From contig NZ_LMLE01000006.1 of the NCBI RefSeq assembly GCF_001422545.1, forward strand, positions 114,982 through 178,981: DNA of 64,000 nucleotides, written 5' to 3'. Below the pieces are notes generated by a model. The model had not been told where the DNA came from, did no database searches, and saw only the letters and a list, made by a program, of their open reading frames with translations. Below are positions 35,547 through 44,768 of the stretch, one piece after another; positions within the stretch are counted from its first letter, which is position 1, and each line of letters begins with the position of its first letter. This stretch comes from Pedobacter sp. Leaf41 (GTDB lineage Bacteria > Bacteroidota > Bacteroidia > Sphingobacteriales > Sphingobacteriaceae). Both the position numbers and the translations under genes were made by a program.

Positions 35547-37943
35547 TTGATAAATATAAAACTGAAAAGCACTGCAATATTACTATTTATTATTGTTTTA
35601 ATTCAGAGCTGTTCTTCCACAAAGTATATTCCCGATTATCAATCAATTGTGAAAAAGGTTACAATTGATAGTGTAGATGCGCAATTTGAGGAGCAGGCTT
35701 ATAATTATGTTCAAAAAGATATTCGTCCGCCATCGGCTTTTAGCATCAACGTACCGCTATACAATTTGTTTAATACTAAAGATGGCCGTTATAAAACCAA
35801 TAACATCAAACCCTTTGGTACGCCTCCAGCAATTTTGGATAGTGCACTGGTAGAAATATCAAGAAATCAGATTCAGAAATTTTTGACGGGTAAAGGTTAT
35901 TTCGATGCAAAGGTTGCCGCTGAAATTAAAGTAGAAAACAAGAAAGCAGAAATTGATTTCAAGGCAAACCAGGGTAAGGCATCGTATGTAGCAAAAATGA
36001 GCGACTCCATCTTTAGTAAATCAGTTAAGGATGTTTATGATAGAAATAAATCGAGTTTTACGCGTTTACATCCTGGTATGCGCTATGATGTAGATTCGTT
36101 AACGTATGAACGTGAACAGATTTACCGGGTGATGAAAGAGAATGGTTACTTCTATTTCTTACGTCCTTATGTAAATTTTGATGTGATTGAAACCGAACAG
36201 CCACAAAGAGTAAATTTGCGTTTAAATATTACCAACCCAGCCACGGGGCCGCACAAACAGTACAAAATCGGCACAACCTATATGATTATTGCACCTAGTC
36301 CGGATGGTTTTCCAGATTCGTTGCGTAATTACGTAAACAGAGATACTACTGGCGGTGTTTCATTTACCGATTTATCGAAAAGATATAGGAAAACCCCTAT
36401 TCTTCGCTATGATTTCTTAAAACAGGGCGAACTTTACGACATTAGAAATGAAAATTTAACTTACGATCGTTTGTACGAATTGAATATTTTCAAAAATGTT
36501 AAAATCGATTATTTCAATCGCGATAGCACGGGCAATAAAATAAATCCAATTATCATGGTTACGCCCCAAAAGGTGATGAGCAATAGGATAGAGGGTGAAG
36601 TGCCTTTTAATGGTGGTACGGTGGGCATTAATATCAGTAATACTTATACTAATAATAATTTATTTAGGGGCGCAGAGCGATTTGAGTTTCAGGTAAAAGG
36701 TGGATTACAATCTCGGATAGGAAATGGTGCATCTCCATTTAGAGATATTTATCAACGCGATTTCTCTGTTAGTGCAAGTATTACCGTTCCACGCCTAATT
36801 ATTCCGTTTTACAATCCGGTATTGGGGGGGAATGGTATGCCGCATACTACATTTTCTTCCAGTTATATTTATGCCTTGCAGAAAGATGTTTCTGTAAGGA
36901 ATATTTTTATCAACTCGATCACTTATGATTGGTTTGAAACGAAATCAAAACTGCATTCCTTTACGCCTTTAAATTTCGAATATCGTTTTGGTAATTTAAG
37001 CGATAGTTTGGATGTAAATGAAGTTGCAAATAATCTTTATTATGCAACCTTGTTAAGGCGTCAGGATTTAACTTTAGGGATGAAGTACAGTTATACCTTA
37101 AATGCCGATAAGTTAAACCAATTGCGAACATTCTTTTATTTAAGGGCAAATATTGATATCGCTGGCAACCTTTTGCAAGGCATTTCCAAGCTTGGTGGAT
37201 CGGATAGCGACCCAGCCAATGATAACCCTGCACGTATCCTCGGTTTGCCTTTTAACCAATACGTTAGGCCAGAGGTAGATTTAAGATGGTATAAACACCT
37301 CGGAGGCGAAAGGCAATTTATTGCTCGCCTAAATACTGGAATTGCCTATTCTTACGGGAATTCTATTTTAACAGGTATTCCGTTCGAGAAACAGTTTTTT
37401 GCTGGTGGATCTAGTGGTTTAAGGGCTTGGCAGGCTAGAACTGTAGGCCCTGGTAATTACAACAGAGAAGTTATTGGCTCAGAGACATTAAGAAAGGCGT
37501 TGTTTGGATTAGATCAATTGGGAACAATGCGCCTTGAAACCAATTTTGAGTATCGCTTTACACTGGCGAAAAAGTTTTTTGGGGCAACCTTAAGAGGAGC
37601 AGCATTTTTAGATGCTGGTAATATCTGGAATGTTCGTTTAGGGGAATCGATTAGTCAGCAAGTTACCGAATTAGATGAATTGACCGTTTTCAAATTGAGT
37701 AGACTAGCTAAACAAGTGGCTATCGGTACTGGTTTTGGTCTGCGTTACGATGTTCAGTATTTTGTTTTCAGGTTTGATGTAGGTTTGAAATTAAAAGATC
37801 CACAATTTGGGAGTGGCGATCAATGGGTAATCGGCAAAATGTTTTCGGGTTCAAAAGCGTTTAAGGAACAATATAATTTAACGCATACTCCAGATACTTA
37901 TCGATTTGTTCAGTATAATTTTGGTATCGGTATGCCTTTTTAA
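35547..37943 (+). CDS. tamL: TamA-like outer-membrane assembly lipoprotein (TamL), non-ATG start
   Basis: About 798 residues. A lipoprotein leader with lipobox (IVLIQSCSS) precedes POTRA-type repeats (segments such as GKGYFDAKVAAEIKVENKKA and MKENGYFYFLRPYVNFDV) and a C-terminal surface-antigen beta-barrel with FAGGSSGLRAWQARTVGPG and GTGFGLRYDVQYF. TamA that is lipidated is the TamL form described for Bacteroidota. No ATG exists between the last upstream stop and the signal peptide; TTG at 35547 or 35529 must be used. It works with TamB to insert outer-membrane proteins. Confidence 0.84.
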   Translation: MINIKLKSTAILLFIIVLIQSCSSTKYIPDYQSIVKKVTIDSVDAQFEEQAYNYVQKDIRPPSAFSINVPLYNLFNTKDGRYKTNNIKPFGTPPAILDSALVEISRNQIQKFLTGKGYFDAKVAAEIKVENKKAEIDFKANQGKASYVAKMSDSIFSKSVKDVYDRNKSSFTRLHPGMRYDVDSLTYEREQIYRVMKENGYFYFLRPYVNFDVIETEQPQRVNLRLNITNPATGPHKQYKIGTTYMIIAPSPDGFPDSLRNYVNRDTTGGVSFTDLSKRYRKTPILRYDFLKQGELYDIRNENLTYDRLYELNIFKNVKIDYFNRDSTGNKINPIIMVTPQKVMSNRIEGEVPFNGGTVGINISNTYTNNNLFRGAERFEFQVKGGLQSRIGNGASPFRDIYQRDFSVSASITVPRLIIPFYNPVLGGNGMPHTTFSSSYIYALQKDVSVRNIFINSITYDWFETKSKLHSFTPLNFEYRFGNLSDSLDVNEVANNLYYATLLRRQDLTLGMKYSYTLNADKLNQLRTFFYLRANIDIAGNLLQGISKLGGSDSDPANDNPARILGLPFNQYVRPEVDLRWYKHLGGERQFIARLNTGIAYSYGNSILTGIPFEKQFFAGGSSGLRAWQARTVGPGNYNREVIGSETLRKALFGLDQLGTMRLETNFEYRFTLAKKFFGATLRGAAFLDAGNIWNVRLGESISQQVTELDELTVFKLSRLAKQVAIGTGFGLRYDVQYFVFRFDVGLKLKDPQFGSGDQWVIGKMFSGSKAFKEQYNLTHTPDTYRFVQYNFGIGMPF

Positions 37944-38516
37944 TCAACCAAAAAGTGTTAGTGGTTTTGGCTTTTCTGATGGAGATTTAAATGGAATTTC
38001 TTTAAAGGCCTGCCATGTTTTGCCATCATGTTTATAAACTGAAAACGCTGAAACTAAAAATTTCCTTTTAAACTTACGATCCTTAAACTCAGTAATAAGT
38101 TCCCGGTAAACTTCTGGCTTTAAGTCTCTAAATGCTAATGTTACGTGTGGCTTAAATTTCAGCCTATTTTTTTCAACTAATTTCATCGGCTTAAGTTCTT
38201 CATCTATTTGTTTTTTCAAATTGATAATGCCTTGATTCTGTTCTGCATCAATGTAAAATGTATGTTCTGGAAAGGAATTGAAATTCAGTAATATCTGATC
38301 AAACGACTCGGAATAGGAGGCATTATTTAGTGCGCTGAAAAAATTTTCCTCTTGCGAAAGTGAGGTTATCCTCACCGGATCATATAAAGTTAGGTGTACA
38401 GGGCGTTTAAGAGATTCGAAAACTGTAAATTTTTCAGAAATAAAATTTCTTAAATCATGGATATCGTCCACAACGTCTTTCGGAGGGATTAAACATACCA
38501 AAAACAAATTTTCCAT
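37944..38516 (-). CDS. 2'-5' RNA ligase superfamily protein
   Basis: 190 residues. The two catalytic H-x-T motifs are present as PVHLTLYDP and PHVTLAFRD, about 105 residues apart, as in 2H phosphoesterases (LigT/2'-5' RNA ligase). It likely acts on cyclic phosphate or RNA ends. It is convergent with tamL with no gap at all between the stop codons. Confidence 0.85.
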   Translation of the reverse strand: MENLFLVCLIPPKDVVDDIHDLRNFISEKFTVFESLKRPVHLTLYDPVRITSLSQEENFFSALNNASYSESFDQILLNFNSFPEHTFYIDAEQNQGIINLKKQIDEELKPMKLVEKNRLKFKPHVTLAFRDLKPEVYRELITEFKDRKFKRKFLVSAFSVYKHDGKTWQAFKEIPFKSPSEKPKPLTLFG

Positions 38517-38720
38517 AATTAAAATTACTAAAATAATTAGTAAAAATAATTTTAAAGTGAAAATAAATTTCGTTTAAAGGCGAATAAAATTTAGTTTTGA
38601 TTAGTCATCCCTCAAACAAAGCATTTGTTTCAACAAACATCCCGAAGCTATCATTGTTAAGCATTTATTTAAAAACAACTGTCATTTAATTAATAAATCA
38701 GATATAAACAAAAGCGAAAG

Positions 38721-39671
38721 ATGAAACTACCTATCAAACTACTAATTGTCGCAACAGCGATTTCATTCTCTGCATGTAAAGGCGGGGATAAAAAAGTTGA
38801 GAATGCTAAAACCGAATATGCCGAGGCCAGTAATGATGAGGCCAATCAAATAGTAGAATATAACAACGTTTTAGTCGCTTACACAGATAAAAACAATACC
38901 TACTTGAAAAGCATGGAGAGCAATGTGCAACGCATTGCCAGAGGACTGGAACAACCTAATAATCAATATGCGTTTATAGGTATTATAACACCTTTTTCCG
39001 TTCCGCATTTTAGCAAATCAACCATGAAACCTGAAACACCACCAAAAGTTTTAAGCGGTGAAGATCAGAAGTTTTTTAAGGATAATGTATTAGCACTCAA
39101 TGAATCATTTGAAAAAATGAAGAATACGTATAAGTCGCTTGACGACTATATTAAAGCAGAAGATTTCAAAGATGATAAAGGTGTAAAAGGCAAAGCGCTT
39201 GTTGATTCTATTTATGCAATGAGTAAAACTTATTACAAATATGATGATCAGTTATTAACGAAATTAGAAGTAATTGGTGATGATGCAGAACGAATTATTT
39301 TGAAAACGCATCCACTTAAAGAATATATTTTTGCGATGAAAGACGACCGTAAAGCGGTAGCTGATTTTAATAAACTAATTTTGGAATCGAAAAATTATAA
39401 AGTTGATGAAGCTAAAATAAAGACTGCGTACACCGCATTGGAAGCACAAAACAAAAAACATACCGAAATGGATGCCCCAAATGCGGCTAAGTTTCCAGGT
39501 AAGGATGATTCTTTCAAGCGTTTTAACGAAAGCTTTAAAGAGTTTTTAATAGAAACCAAAAAGGTGATGAGGGATGCTGCAACATCTGGTAAAATAACAG
39601 AAAATGATACAGAAAATTTAATTAGAAAGCACGAATATATGCGCACTAGTTACAACAGTTTTGTTGACTAG
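38721..39671 (+). CDS. DUF3829 (YiiG-like) lipoprotein
   Basis: 316 residues, with leader MKLPIKLLIVATAISFSAC ending in a lipobox. The mature chain is almost all helical and charged; NNVLVAYTDKNNTYLKSMES and the C-terminal LIRKHEYMRTSYNSFVD match DUF3829. Function is unknown. A strong terminator follows. Confidence 0.82.
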   Translation: MKLPIKLLIVATAISFSACKGGDKKVENAKTEYAEASNDEANQIVEYNNVLVAYTDKNNTYLKSMESNVQRIARGLEQPNNQYAFIGIITPFSVPHFSKSTMKPETPPKVLSGEDQKFFKDNVLALNESFEKMKNTYKSLDDYIKAEDFKDDKGVKGKALVDSIYAMSKTYYKYDDQLLTKLEVIGDDAERIILKTHPLKEYIFAMKDDRKAVADFNKLILESKNYKVDEAKIKTAYTALEAQNKKHTEMDAPNAAKFPGKDDSFKRFNESFKEFLIETKKVMRDAATSGKITENDTENLIRKHEYMRTSYNSFVD

Positions 39672-39690
39672 TTGGGGTACCTGAAAATGA

Positions 39691-39724
39691 AAAAACCGAT
39701 AGCGAGAGCCATCGGTTTTTTTTT
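39691..39724 (+). terminator. Rho-independent terminator after the DUF3829 gene
   Basis: AAAAACCGAT pairs with ATCGGTTTTT across a 10-base loop, followed by more T; it is also A-rich on the left, so it can end transcription from both sides. Confidence 0.9.
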
Positions 39725-39743
39725 ATGTTCTATCGATAATTAA

Positions 39744-40907
39744 TTACTCAAAATATTCTTTCATTCTTTCGAAGAAGCTTTTATCGTTTTTGCCGGGTTG
39801 CGGCTTGAAATTTGGAGATTCACGTAATTTCTCAAGTGCACTGCGTTCATCGCTACTTAAAGCTTTAGGTGTCCAAATGTTGATGTGAATAATTTCGTCG
39901 CCTCTATGATAGGAGTTTACTTCTGGTAAACCTTTTCCTTTTAAGCGTAATAATTTTCCGCTCTGCGTTCCAGGTTCGATTTTGATTTTCGCTTTTCCAT
40001 CAATTGTTGGCACTTCAAGGCTCATGCCCAAAGCAGCATCAACAAAACTTAAATGTAAATCGTAAACTATGTTATTTCCTTCGCGTTTTAATGTTTCGTG
40101 AGGAATTTCTTCAATTAAAATAATCAAGTCTCCAGGGATACCGCCATTTGGTGCTGCATTACCTTTTCCACTCATGCTTAACTGCATGCCTTCGCTCACA
40201 CCAGCAGGAATGTTAATGGTGATGGTTTCTTCGCCACGTACAACGCCATCGCCGTGGCAAACATTACATTTTGCCGTAATTTGTTGACCGCTACCATTAC
40301 AAGTAGGGCAGGTAGAGGCGGTTTGCATTTGGCCCAAAATGGTATTGGTTACCCTACGCACTTGTCCGCTACCTCCACAAGTACCGCAAGTACTTACTGA
40401 TGATTTGTCTTTTGCTCCAGAGCCATCGCAAGTTTTACAAACGATTAATTTGTTAACCTTGATTTTCTTCTCTGCACCATGGGCAATCTCTTCAAGGGTT
40501 AACTTAACTTTAATACGCAGGTTAGAACCTTTAGCTACCCTGCGGCCGCCGCGTTGCTGGCCACCGCCACCACCGCCAAAAAAGCTTTCGAAAGGATTAT
40601 GACCACCAAAAACATCTCCAAAATTACTAAAGATGTCATCCATGTTCATTCCGCCGCCACCATAACCGCCGCCACTGGCACCGCCAACACCCGCATGCCC
40701 AAATTGATCATAGCGTTGCTTTTTTTCTGGGCTACTTAGCACTTCGTAAGCTTCGGCTGCTTCTTTAAACTTATCTTCAGCAGCTTTATCGCCAGGGTTT
40801 TTATCTGGGTGATATTTAATAGCCATCTTGCGATAGGCTTTCTTTATCTCGTCCGCAGCCGAACTTTTGCTAACGCCTAATACGTCGTAATAATCTCTTT
40901 TACTCAT
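39744..40907 (-). CDS. dnaJ: Chaperone protein DnaJ
   Basis: 387 residues, type I Hsp40. J domain with HPD in [15 protein letters not shown] region rich in Gly (residues ~75-125, partly GGGG runs); four zinc-binding CxxCxGxG units ([32 protein letters not shown]); then the client-binding C-terminal domains ([20 protein letters not shown]). It is downstream of grpE on the same strand with a repeat-filled 89 bp gap. No CIRCE operator is visible. Confidence 0.97.
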   Translation of the reverse strand: MSKRDYYDVLGVSKSSAADEIKKAYRKMAIKYHPDKNPGDKAAEDKFKEAAEAYEVLSSPEKKQRYDQFGHAGVGGASGGGYGGGGMNMDDIFSNFGDVFGGHNPFESFFGGGGGGQQRGGRRVAKGSNLRIKVKLTLEEIAHGAEKKIKVNKLIVCKTCDGSGAKDKSSVSTCGTCGGSGQVRRVTNTILGQMQTASTCPTCNGSGQQITAKCNVCHGDGVVRGEETITINIPAGVSEGMQLSMSGKGNAAPNGGIPGDLIILIEEIPHETLKREGNNIVYDLHLSFVDAALGMSLEVPTIDGKAKIKIEPGTQSGKLLRLKGKGLPEVNSYHRGDEIIHINIWTPKALSSDERSALEKLRESPNFKPQPGKNDKSFFERMKEYFE

Positions 40908-40924
40908 CTTCTTTTTAAAATGAT

Positions 40925-40988
40925 TGAATTTTGAATGATCGAGTGATAGAATGTATAATCATTCAATCCTTCACATTCTAACATTCAA
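40925..40988. repeat. Inverted pair of degenerate heptamer arrays between grpE and dnaJ
   Basis: Left arm reads TGAATTT TGAATGA TCGAGTG ATAGAAT, right arm CATTCAA TCCTTCA CATTCTA (A) CATTCAA. The arms are roughly inverse complements, so RNA from either strand could fold. Confidence 0.65.
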
Positions 40989-40996
40989 TAATTAAT

Positions 40997-41578
40997 TTAC
41001 GCTCCAACTACAACTTTAGCGAAGCGAATTACATTATCATTTAATGTATAACCTTTTTCAACTTCATCGATCACTTTTCCCTTTAAATCTTCGGTAGGTG
41101 CAGGAATATTGGTAATTGCCTCGTGAAAATCTGTATCAAATGGCTGATTGATGCTTTCCACATCTTTTAAACCTTTTTGAGATAATGTATTTTTCAATTT
41201 AGTGCTCACCAATAGAATTCCTTCTTTAACTGGTGCAACATCTGCAGCAGTTTCCATCGCTTTTAACGCCCGATCAAAATCATCCAAAACAGGTAATAAT
41301 GATACAATTACATCTTTACCAGCAGTTTGTAGTAACTCAACGCGTTCTTTTTGAGTACGGCGTTTGTAGTTATCAAACTCGGCATATAAACGCAAGTATT
41401 TATCGTTAAGTTGTTGCACCTCAGCTTGCAATTTTTCTTCTACAGATAATTCTGGCGCTTGTTCAGTTTCTTTTATAGTGGCATCAGTATTTTCTGCATT
41501 CTCAGCAGCATTTTCTGATGAATTTTCAGGATTCATTATATTTTCTTCTTTATCGTTATTTTTCTTCTTATTAAACAT
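40997..41578 (-). CDS. grpE: Nucleotide exchange factor GrpE
   Basis: 193 residues. A long acidic/Glu-rich N-terminal part (residues 1-55) precedes the dimerising coiled coil (KLQAEVQQLNDKYLRLYAEF, then DNYKRRTQKERVELLQTAGK) and the beta domain (FHEAITNIPAPTEDLKGKVI, ending KVVVGA). It releases ADP from DnaK. It lies upstream of dnaJ in one unit; dnaK is not in the window. Confidence 0.95.
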   Translation of the reverse strand: MFNKKKNNDKEENIMNPENSSENAAENAENTDATIKETEQAPELSVEEKLQAEVQQLNDKYLRLYAEFDNYKRRTQKERVELLQTAGKDVIVSLLPVLDDFDRALKAMETAADVAPVKEGILLVSTKLKNTLSQKGLKDVESINQPFDTDFHEAITNIPAPTEDLKGKVIDEVEKGYTLNDNVIRFAKVVVGA

Positions 41579-41690
41579 AATACTAGGCTGAATTTTTTTG
41601 TGTTAATCTCAACTATTTTGCCATAAACGTAAATCAGCCAAGCTGTCAGATTTATGTGGCTTTATCTGAACAGATTGACAGAAGAAATAC

Positions 41691-41852
41691 GATTGTAGAT
41701 TTTTGATTTACCATTTGGCAGAAATCAAAATGGATGGACTTAAGTTTGTGATTCCAAACGACGGTTTTTATAGATTTGATTTTGCAATAACCAAACCTAA
41801 AATTCTTACGGCAGGTGCCGGATCAAAAATCGTAAATCTAAACTCTAAAATC
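41691..41852. repeat. Inverted pair of degenerate heptamer arrays flanking ftsE 3' end
   Basis: Left arm GATTGTA GATTTTT GATTTAC (41691-41711), right arm AAAAATC GTAAATC TAAACTC TAAAATC (41825-41852), separated by about 113 bp. The right arm ends one base before the ftsE-like stop codon. The intervening part shows nothing recognisable. Confidence 0.6.
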
Positions 41853-41853
41853 A

Positions 41854-42537
41854 TTAGGCTATTTGTGCGCCTTCGAGCACCACTCCATTTTCGCATTTAA
41901 TAATACGGGATGGAAAAGTGCGGATAATATGGTAATCGTGGGTAGCCATTAAAACCGCAGTTCCGCCCTGGCTAATTTGCTTTAAAAGTGTTACAATTTC
42001 TTCTGAAGTTTCTGGGTCTAAATTTCCAGTTGGCTCATCGGCCAAAATAATTTCCGGGTCGTTAAGTAAAGCTCTTGCAATTACAATCCGTTGCTGCTCG
42101 CCTCCAGAAATTTCGTGTGGCATTTTCTTTATCTTCGAACGTAAACCCACTTTATCTAAAACATCTTTAATGCGCTCGTCAATTAGTTTTTGATCATTCC
42201 AACCTGTGGCTTTTAAAACAAACTCCAGATTCTTTTCTATGGTTCTATCCGTTAACAACTGAAAATCTTGAAAAACTACACCTAATTTTCTGCGTAAAAA
42301 CGGCACCTGACTTTCTTTTAAATTTTTTAAATCGAAACCGGCAATATTTCCCTCGCCGTTGCCAATGTGTAAATCGCCATATAAAATTTTCAGTAAGCTA
42401 CTTTTACCCGAACCTGTTTGACCGATTAAGAAAATAAATTCATCTTTTTCGATGTGTAAATTTACGTTTGAGAGTACTAAGTGTTTCTGTTGAAAAACAT
42501 CAACATTGCTTAAATGAATTACTGCGTGTCCTGCCAT
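41854..42537 (-). CDS. FtsE-like cell-division ABC transporter ATPase
   Basis: 227 residues, a single ABC domain. Walker A GQTGSGKSSLLK, signature ISGGEQQRIVIARALL, Walker B IILADEPTGNLD, H-loop ATHDYHI. The sequence VFQDFQLLTDRTIEKNLEF is typical of FtsE, which acts with the permease FtsX at the septum to activate peptidoglycan hydrolases; ftsX is not adjacent, as usual in Bacteroidota. The next gene upstream encodes a small conserved protein. Confidence 0.88.
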   Translation of the reverse strand: MAGHAVIHLSNVDVFQQKHLVLSNVNLHIEKDEFIFLIGQTGSGKSSLLKILYGDLHIGNGEGNIAGFDLKNLKESQVPFLRRKLGVVFQDFQLLTDRTIEKNLEFVLKATGWNDQKLIDERIKDVLDKVGLRSKIKKMPHEISGGEQQRIVIARALLNDPEIILADEPTGNLDPETSEEIVTLLKQISQGGTAVLMATHDYHIIRTFPSRIIKCENGVVLEGAQIA

Positions 42538-42538
42538 T

Positions 42539-42742
42539 TTATATTTCTAATTTAGCAATTTGCCCAAAAGGCAAATCTTTAACCATTTTCATAATGTACT
42601 CTTGTTTATCGCCCAAACCCAGTTTTTCCAAAGATTTATCTGGACGATCTACCCTAAAGTAAGCCAATAAGGTAAACTTATCATCTCGTAATTGTACGTA
42701 ATCTGGAATTTTGGCGATGCCTTTAACTTTAACGATATACAT
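42539..42742 (-). CDS. Small conserved protein (67 residues) next to the ftsE-like gene
   Basis: Starts MYIVKVKGIAKIPDYVQLRD and ends MVKDLPFGQIAKLEI; acidic/basic, with no signal peptide or membrane span. The spacing to the ftsE-like gene is 1 bp, so they are co-translated. It is similar to short proteins conserved next to FtsE-like genes in Bacteroidota; its function is unknown. ATG at 42742 chosen over an upstream ATG six codons earlier because it begins the conserved part. Confidence 0.65.
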   Translation of the reverse strand: MYIVKVKGIAKIPDYVQLRDDKFTLLAYFRVDRPDKSLEKLGLGDKQEYIMKMVKDLPFGQIAKLEI

Positions 42743-42793
42743 TGTGCTCAAAAATAGCATTTCAAAACGATAAGCGAAAGCAAGAATGGCTTT

Positions 42794-44704
42794 TTATCTA
42801 ATCAGATTGATCCAGCCGCTAAAGGTTCGGAAGTCACTATTAAAGTAGATGGTGTAATAATATACAGCAGAGGGAAGATCTTTTCCATTTAATTTTCCAT
42901 CCCAGGGTTTAAACGGGCCGGTGCTCTGGTAAACCAATTGTCCGTTTCTGTTAATAATTTTGACAAGAGGATTCGGAAAGGCGTAAGCTGCTGGAATCTC
43001 CCAAATATCATTTATTCCATCGCCATTTGGCGAAAAGGTATTGGAGATTACGATTTTTGGATAAACTTTTATCAATACATCGTCACTCCCGGTTGAGCAA
43101 CCAAACTTAGGTACAGCGGTTAAGGTATAAATAATATCAGTTGGAGGTGTTGCTGTTGGACTTAAACTTAGTGGATCGTCTAAGTAATCACTTGGTGTCC
43201 AGTAAAAATAGTCATAATCACCTTTAATCTTTCCGTTAAGTTTAGTTGATCGTCCGGTAAGGATTTTTACATCTTTTCCGGCATCGGCAACAGCCTTTTT
43301 TATTACAGAGATGTTGATGTCGGCATAATCTACACATCTGCCGTTTGAAACCTCGACACGGTAAACGGTGTTTTCGTTGGGAGAGGCAATGGGGTTTGGA
43401 ATGGTTGGATCAGTGAGTCCAGCTATTGGAGTCCACTTATAGGCTGTTCCACCCGAAGCTAAAAGTGCGATGGAATTTCCCTCGCAAAGGGTAGCTTCTG
43501 AAATGTTGGTAGAAACTGATAGTTGATCAAGCACAGAAACGGATGTTGTGGCTGTGCTTGTACAACCATTGGTGGTTACGGTTACAACGTAATCTCCGGC
43601 CACCGCTTTGGTGGCTTTTGAGATGGTTGGGTTTTTATCAGTTGAAGAAAAATTTGGTCCTTTCCAGCTGTAGGATGTTCCGCCAGATGCATTTAACTGG
43701 ATAGTTTCGCCCATACAAACGGGGCCTGAATTGTCTGCTTTTGCTATCGGGTAGGCGGTAACATTAATAGTAACAGGCGGAGATGCAACCCTGCAAATTA
43801 TCGAATTTATATTGTCGGCTTCTGCAGCAACTAAACGATATTGATAAATGCCTGCGGTTGCATTATTGAAAATGGCTGTGTATGTAGTGGCTGTTTGCCC
43901 TGCGATATCGTTCCATCCGCTTCCGGTATTCAATTGCCACTGATACCGTGGATTAACATAAACATCATTAGAAACATTGCCCTCGAACTGATAATTAGCA
44001 CTTTGCCCTTCGCATAAATTAGCATTTACATTTTCGCTATTGTCTATCTTCTGAGTAATTACAGGACCACATGCTCTAAAAGTAATGTCATCAAAAGCCA
44101 AGTCGTTTCCAACACCACCCGGACCAGAGTTGATGATTTTAAGTACAAGATCAGTTTCTGTTCCTACTGTGAATGTAGTAGAATATTTAATCCATTGAGG
44201 TGTAGGGCCATCTAAGATATCGCCAGTAATATAGGTCTTCAAAATCTGACCCATTTTGGTCTCAATTTGAAAAGTAAGATTTGGCTTTTTTCCTGAATAG
44301 TTTAAAATATTGATTGCCCAGGCGGCAAATTCGTATGTTGTACCTGAGCATAATGAGGGTAAATTAGTCTGATAAAAAATACCAGGGTTCGTAGAGGCAT
44401 TAACAATCATCATATAACCATCCGGATCGTTAGGTGTATGATTGGTAATTTGGTGCCAACCACTCGTTTGATTGAGCATACCGAAGGTGTTTTTAGAAAT
44501 GGTATAATCTCCATCGGAGGGAGTACCAGCAACGAATTTATAGTTGGTAATGCCTCCTAACGATGGCCCAAAAAGCGCTGAGCCACGCCCAAAATCGAAA
44601 TTGATTACCGGATCGCCCAGTGCCCCGGTACACTCTTGCCCAAATAATTTAATCCCACTCAGAAACAGAAGCAGAATTAAGATTATTTTATTTGGTTTTA
44701 GCAT
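42794..44704 (-). CDS. T9SS type B sorting-domain protein with Ig-like domains (gliding motility-associated C-terminal domain)
   Basis: 636 residues; secreted (signal MLKPNKIILILLLFLSGIKLFG). N-terminal jellyroll/adhesin-like domain with FAAWAINIL-type and GGVGNDLAFDDITFRACGP at ~200, then several Ig/PKD-like repeats with spaced Cys (CEGQSANYQ, CMGETIQLNASGG, CEGNSIALLASGG), ending with ISNTFSPNGDGINDIWEIP and KPWDGKLNGKDLPSAVYYYT, the gliding-motility CTD signature. Exported by the type IX secretion system to the cell surface; probably an adhesin. Confidence 0.87.
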   Translation of the reverse strand: MLKPNKIILILLLFLSGIKLFGQECTGALGDPVINFDFGRGSALFGPSLGGITNYKFVAGTPSDGDYTISKNTFGMLNQTSGWHQITNHTPNDPDGYMMIVNASTNPGIFYQTNLPSLCSGTTYEFAAWAINILNYSGKKPNLTFQIETKMGQILKTYITGDILDGPTPQWIKYSTTFTVGTETDLVLKIINSGPGGVGNDLAFDDITFRACGPVITQKIDNSENVNANLCEGQSANYQFEGNVSNDVYVNPRYQWQLNTGSGWNDIAGQTATTYTAIFNNATAGIYQYRLVAAEADNINSIICRVASPPVTINVTAYPIAKADNSGPVCMGETIQLNASGGTSYSWKGPNFSSTDKNPTISKATKAVAGDYVVTVTTNGCTSTATTSVSVLDQLSVSTNISEATLCEGNSIALLASGGTAYKWTPIAGLTDPTIPNPIASPNENTVYRVEVSNGRCVDYADINISVIKKAVADAGKDVKILTGRSTKLNGKIKGDYDYFYWTPSDYLDDPLSLSPTATPPTDIIYTLTAVPKFGCSTGSDDVLIKVYPKIVISNTFSPNGDGINDIWEIPAAYAFPNPLVKIINRNGQLVYQSTGPFKPWDGKLNGKDLPSAVYYYTIYFNSDFRTFSGWINLIR

Positions 44705-44768
44705 CGCTGGCAATGAGCGTTAACGAATATGTGAATAATTTACTGAAAAACAGGCCTAAAAAAAAGCG

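Noticed and set aside
40908..40996. CRISPR array (short spaced repeats)
   Set aside because: Units are 7 bp and degenerate, no spacer-repeat structure, no cas genes in the window.
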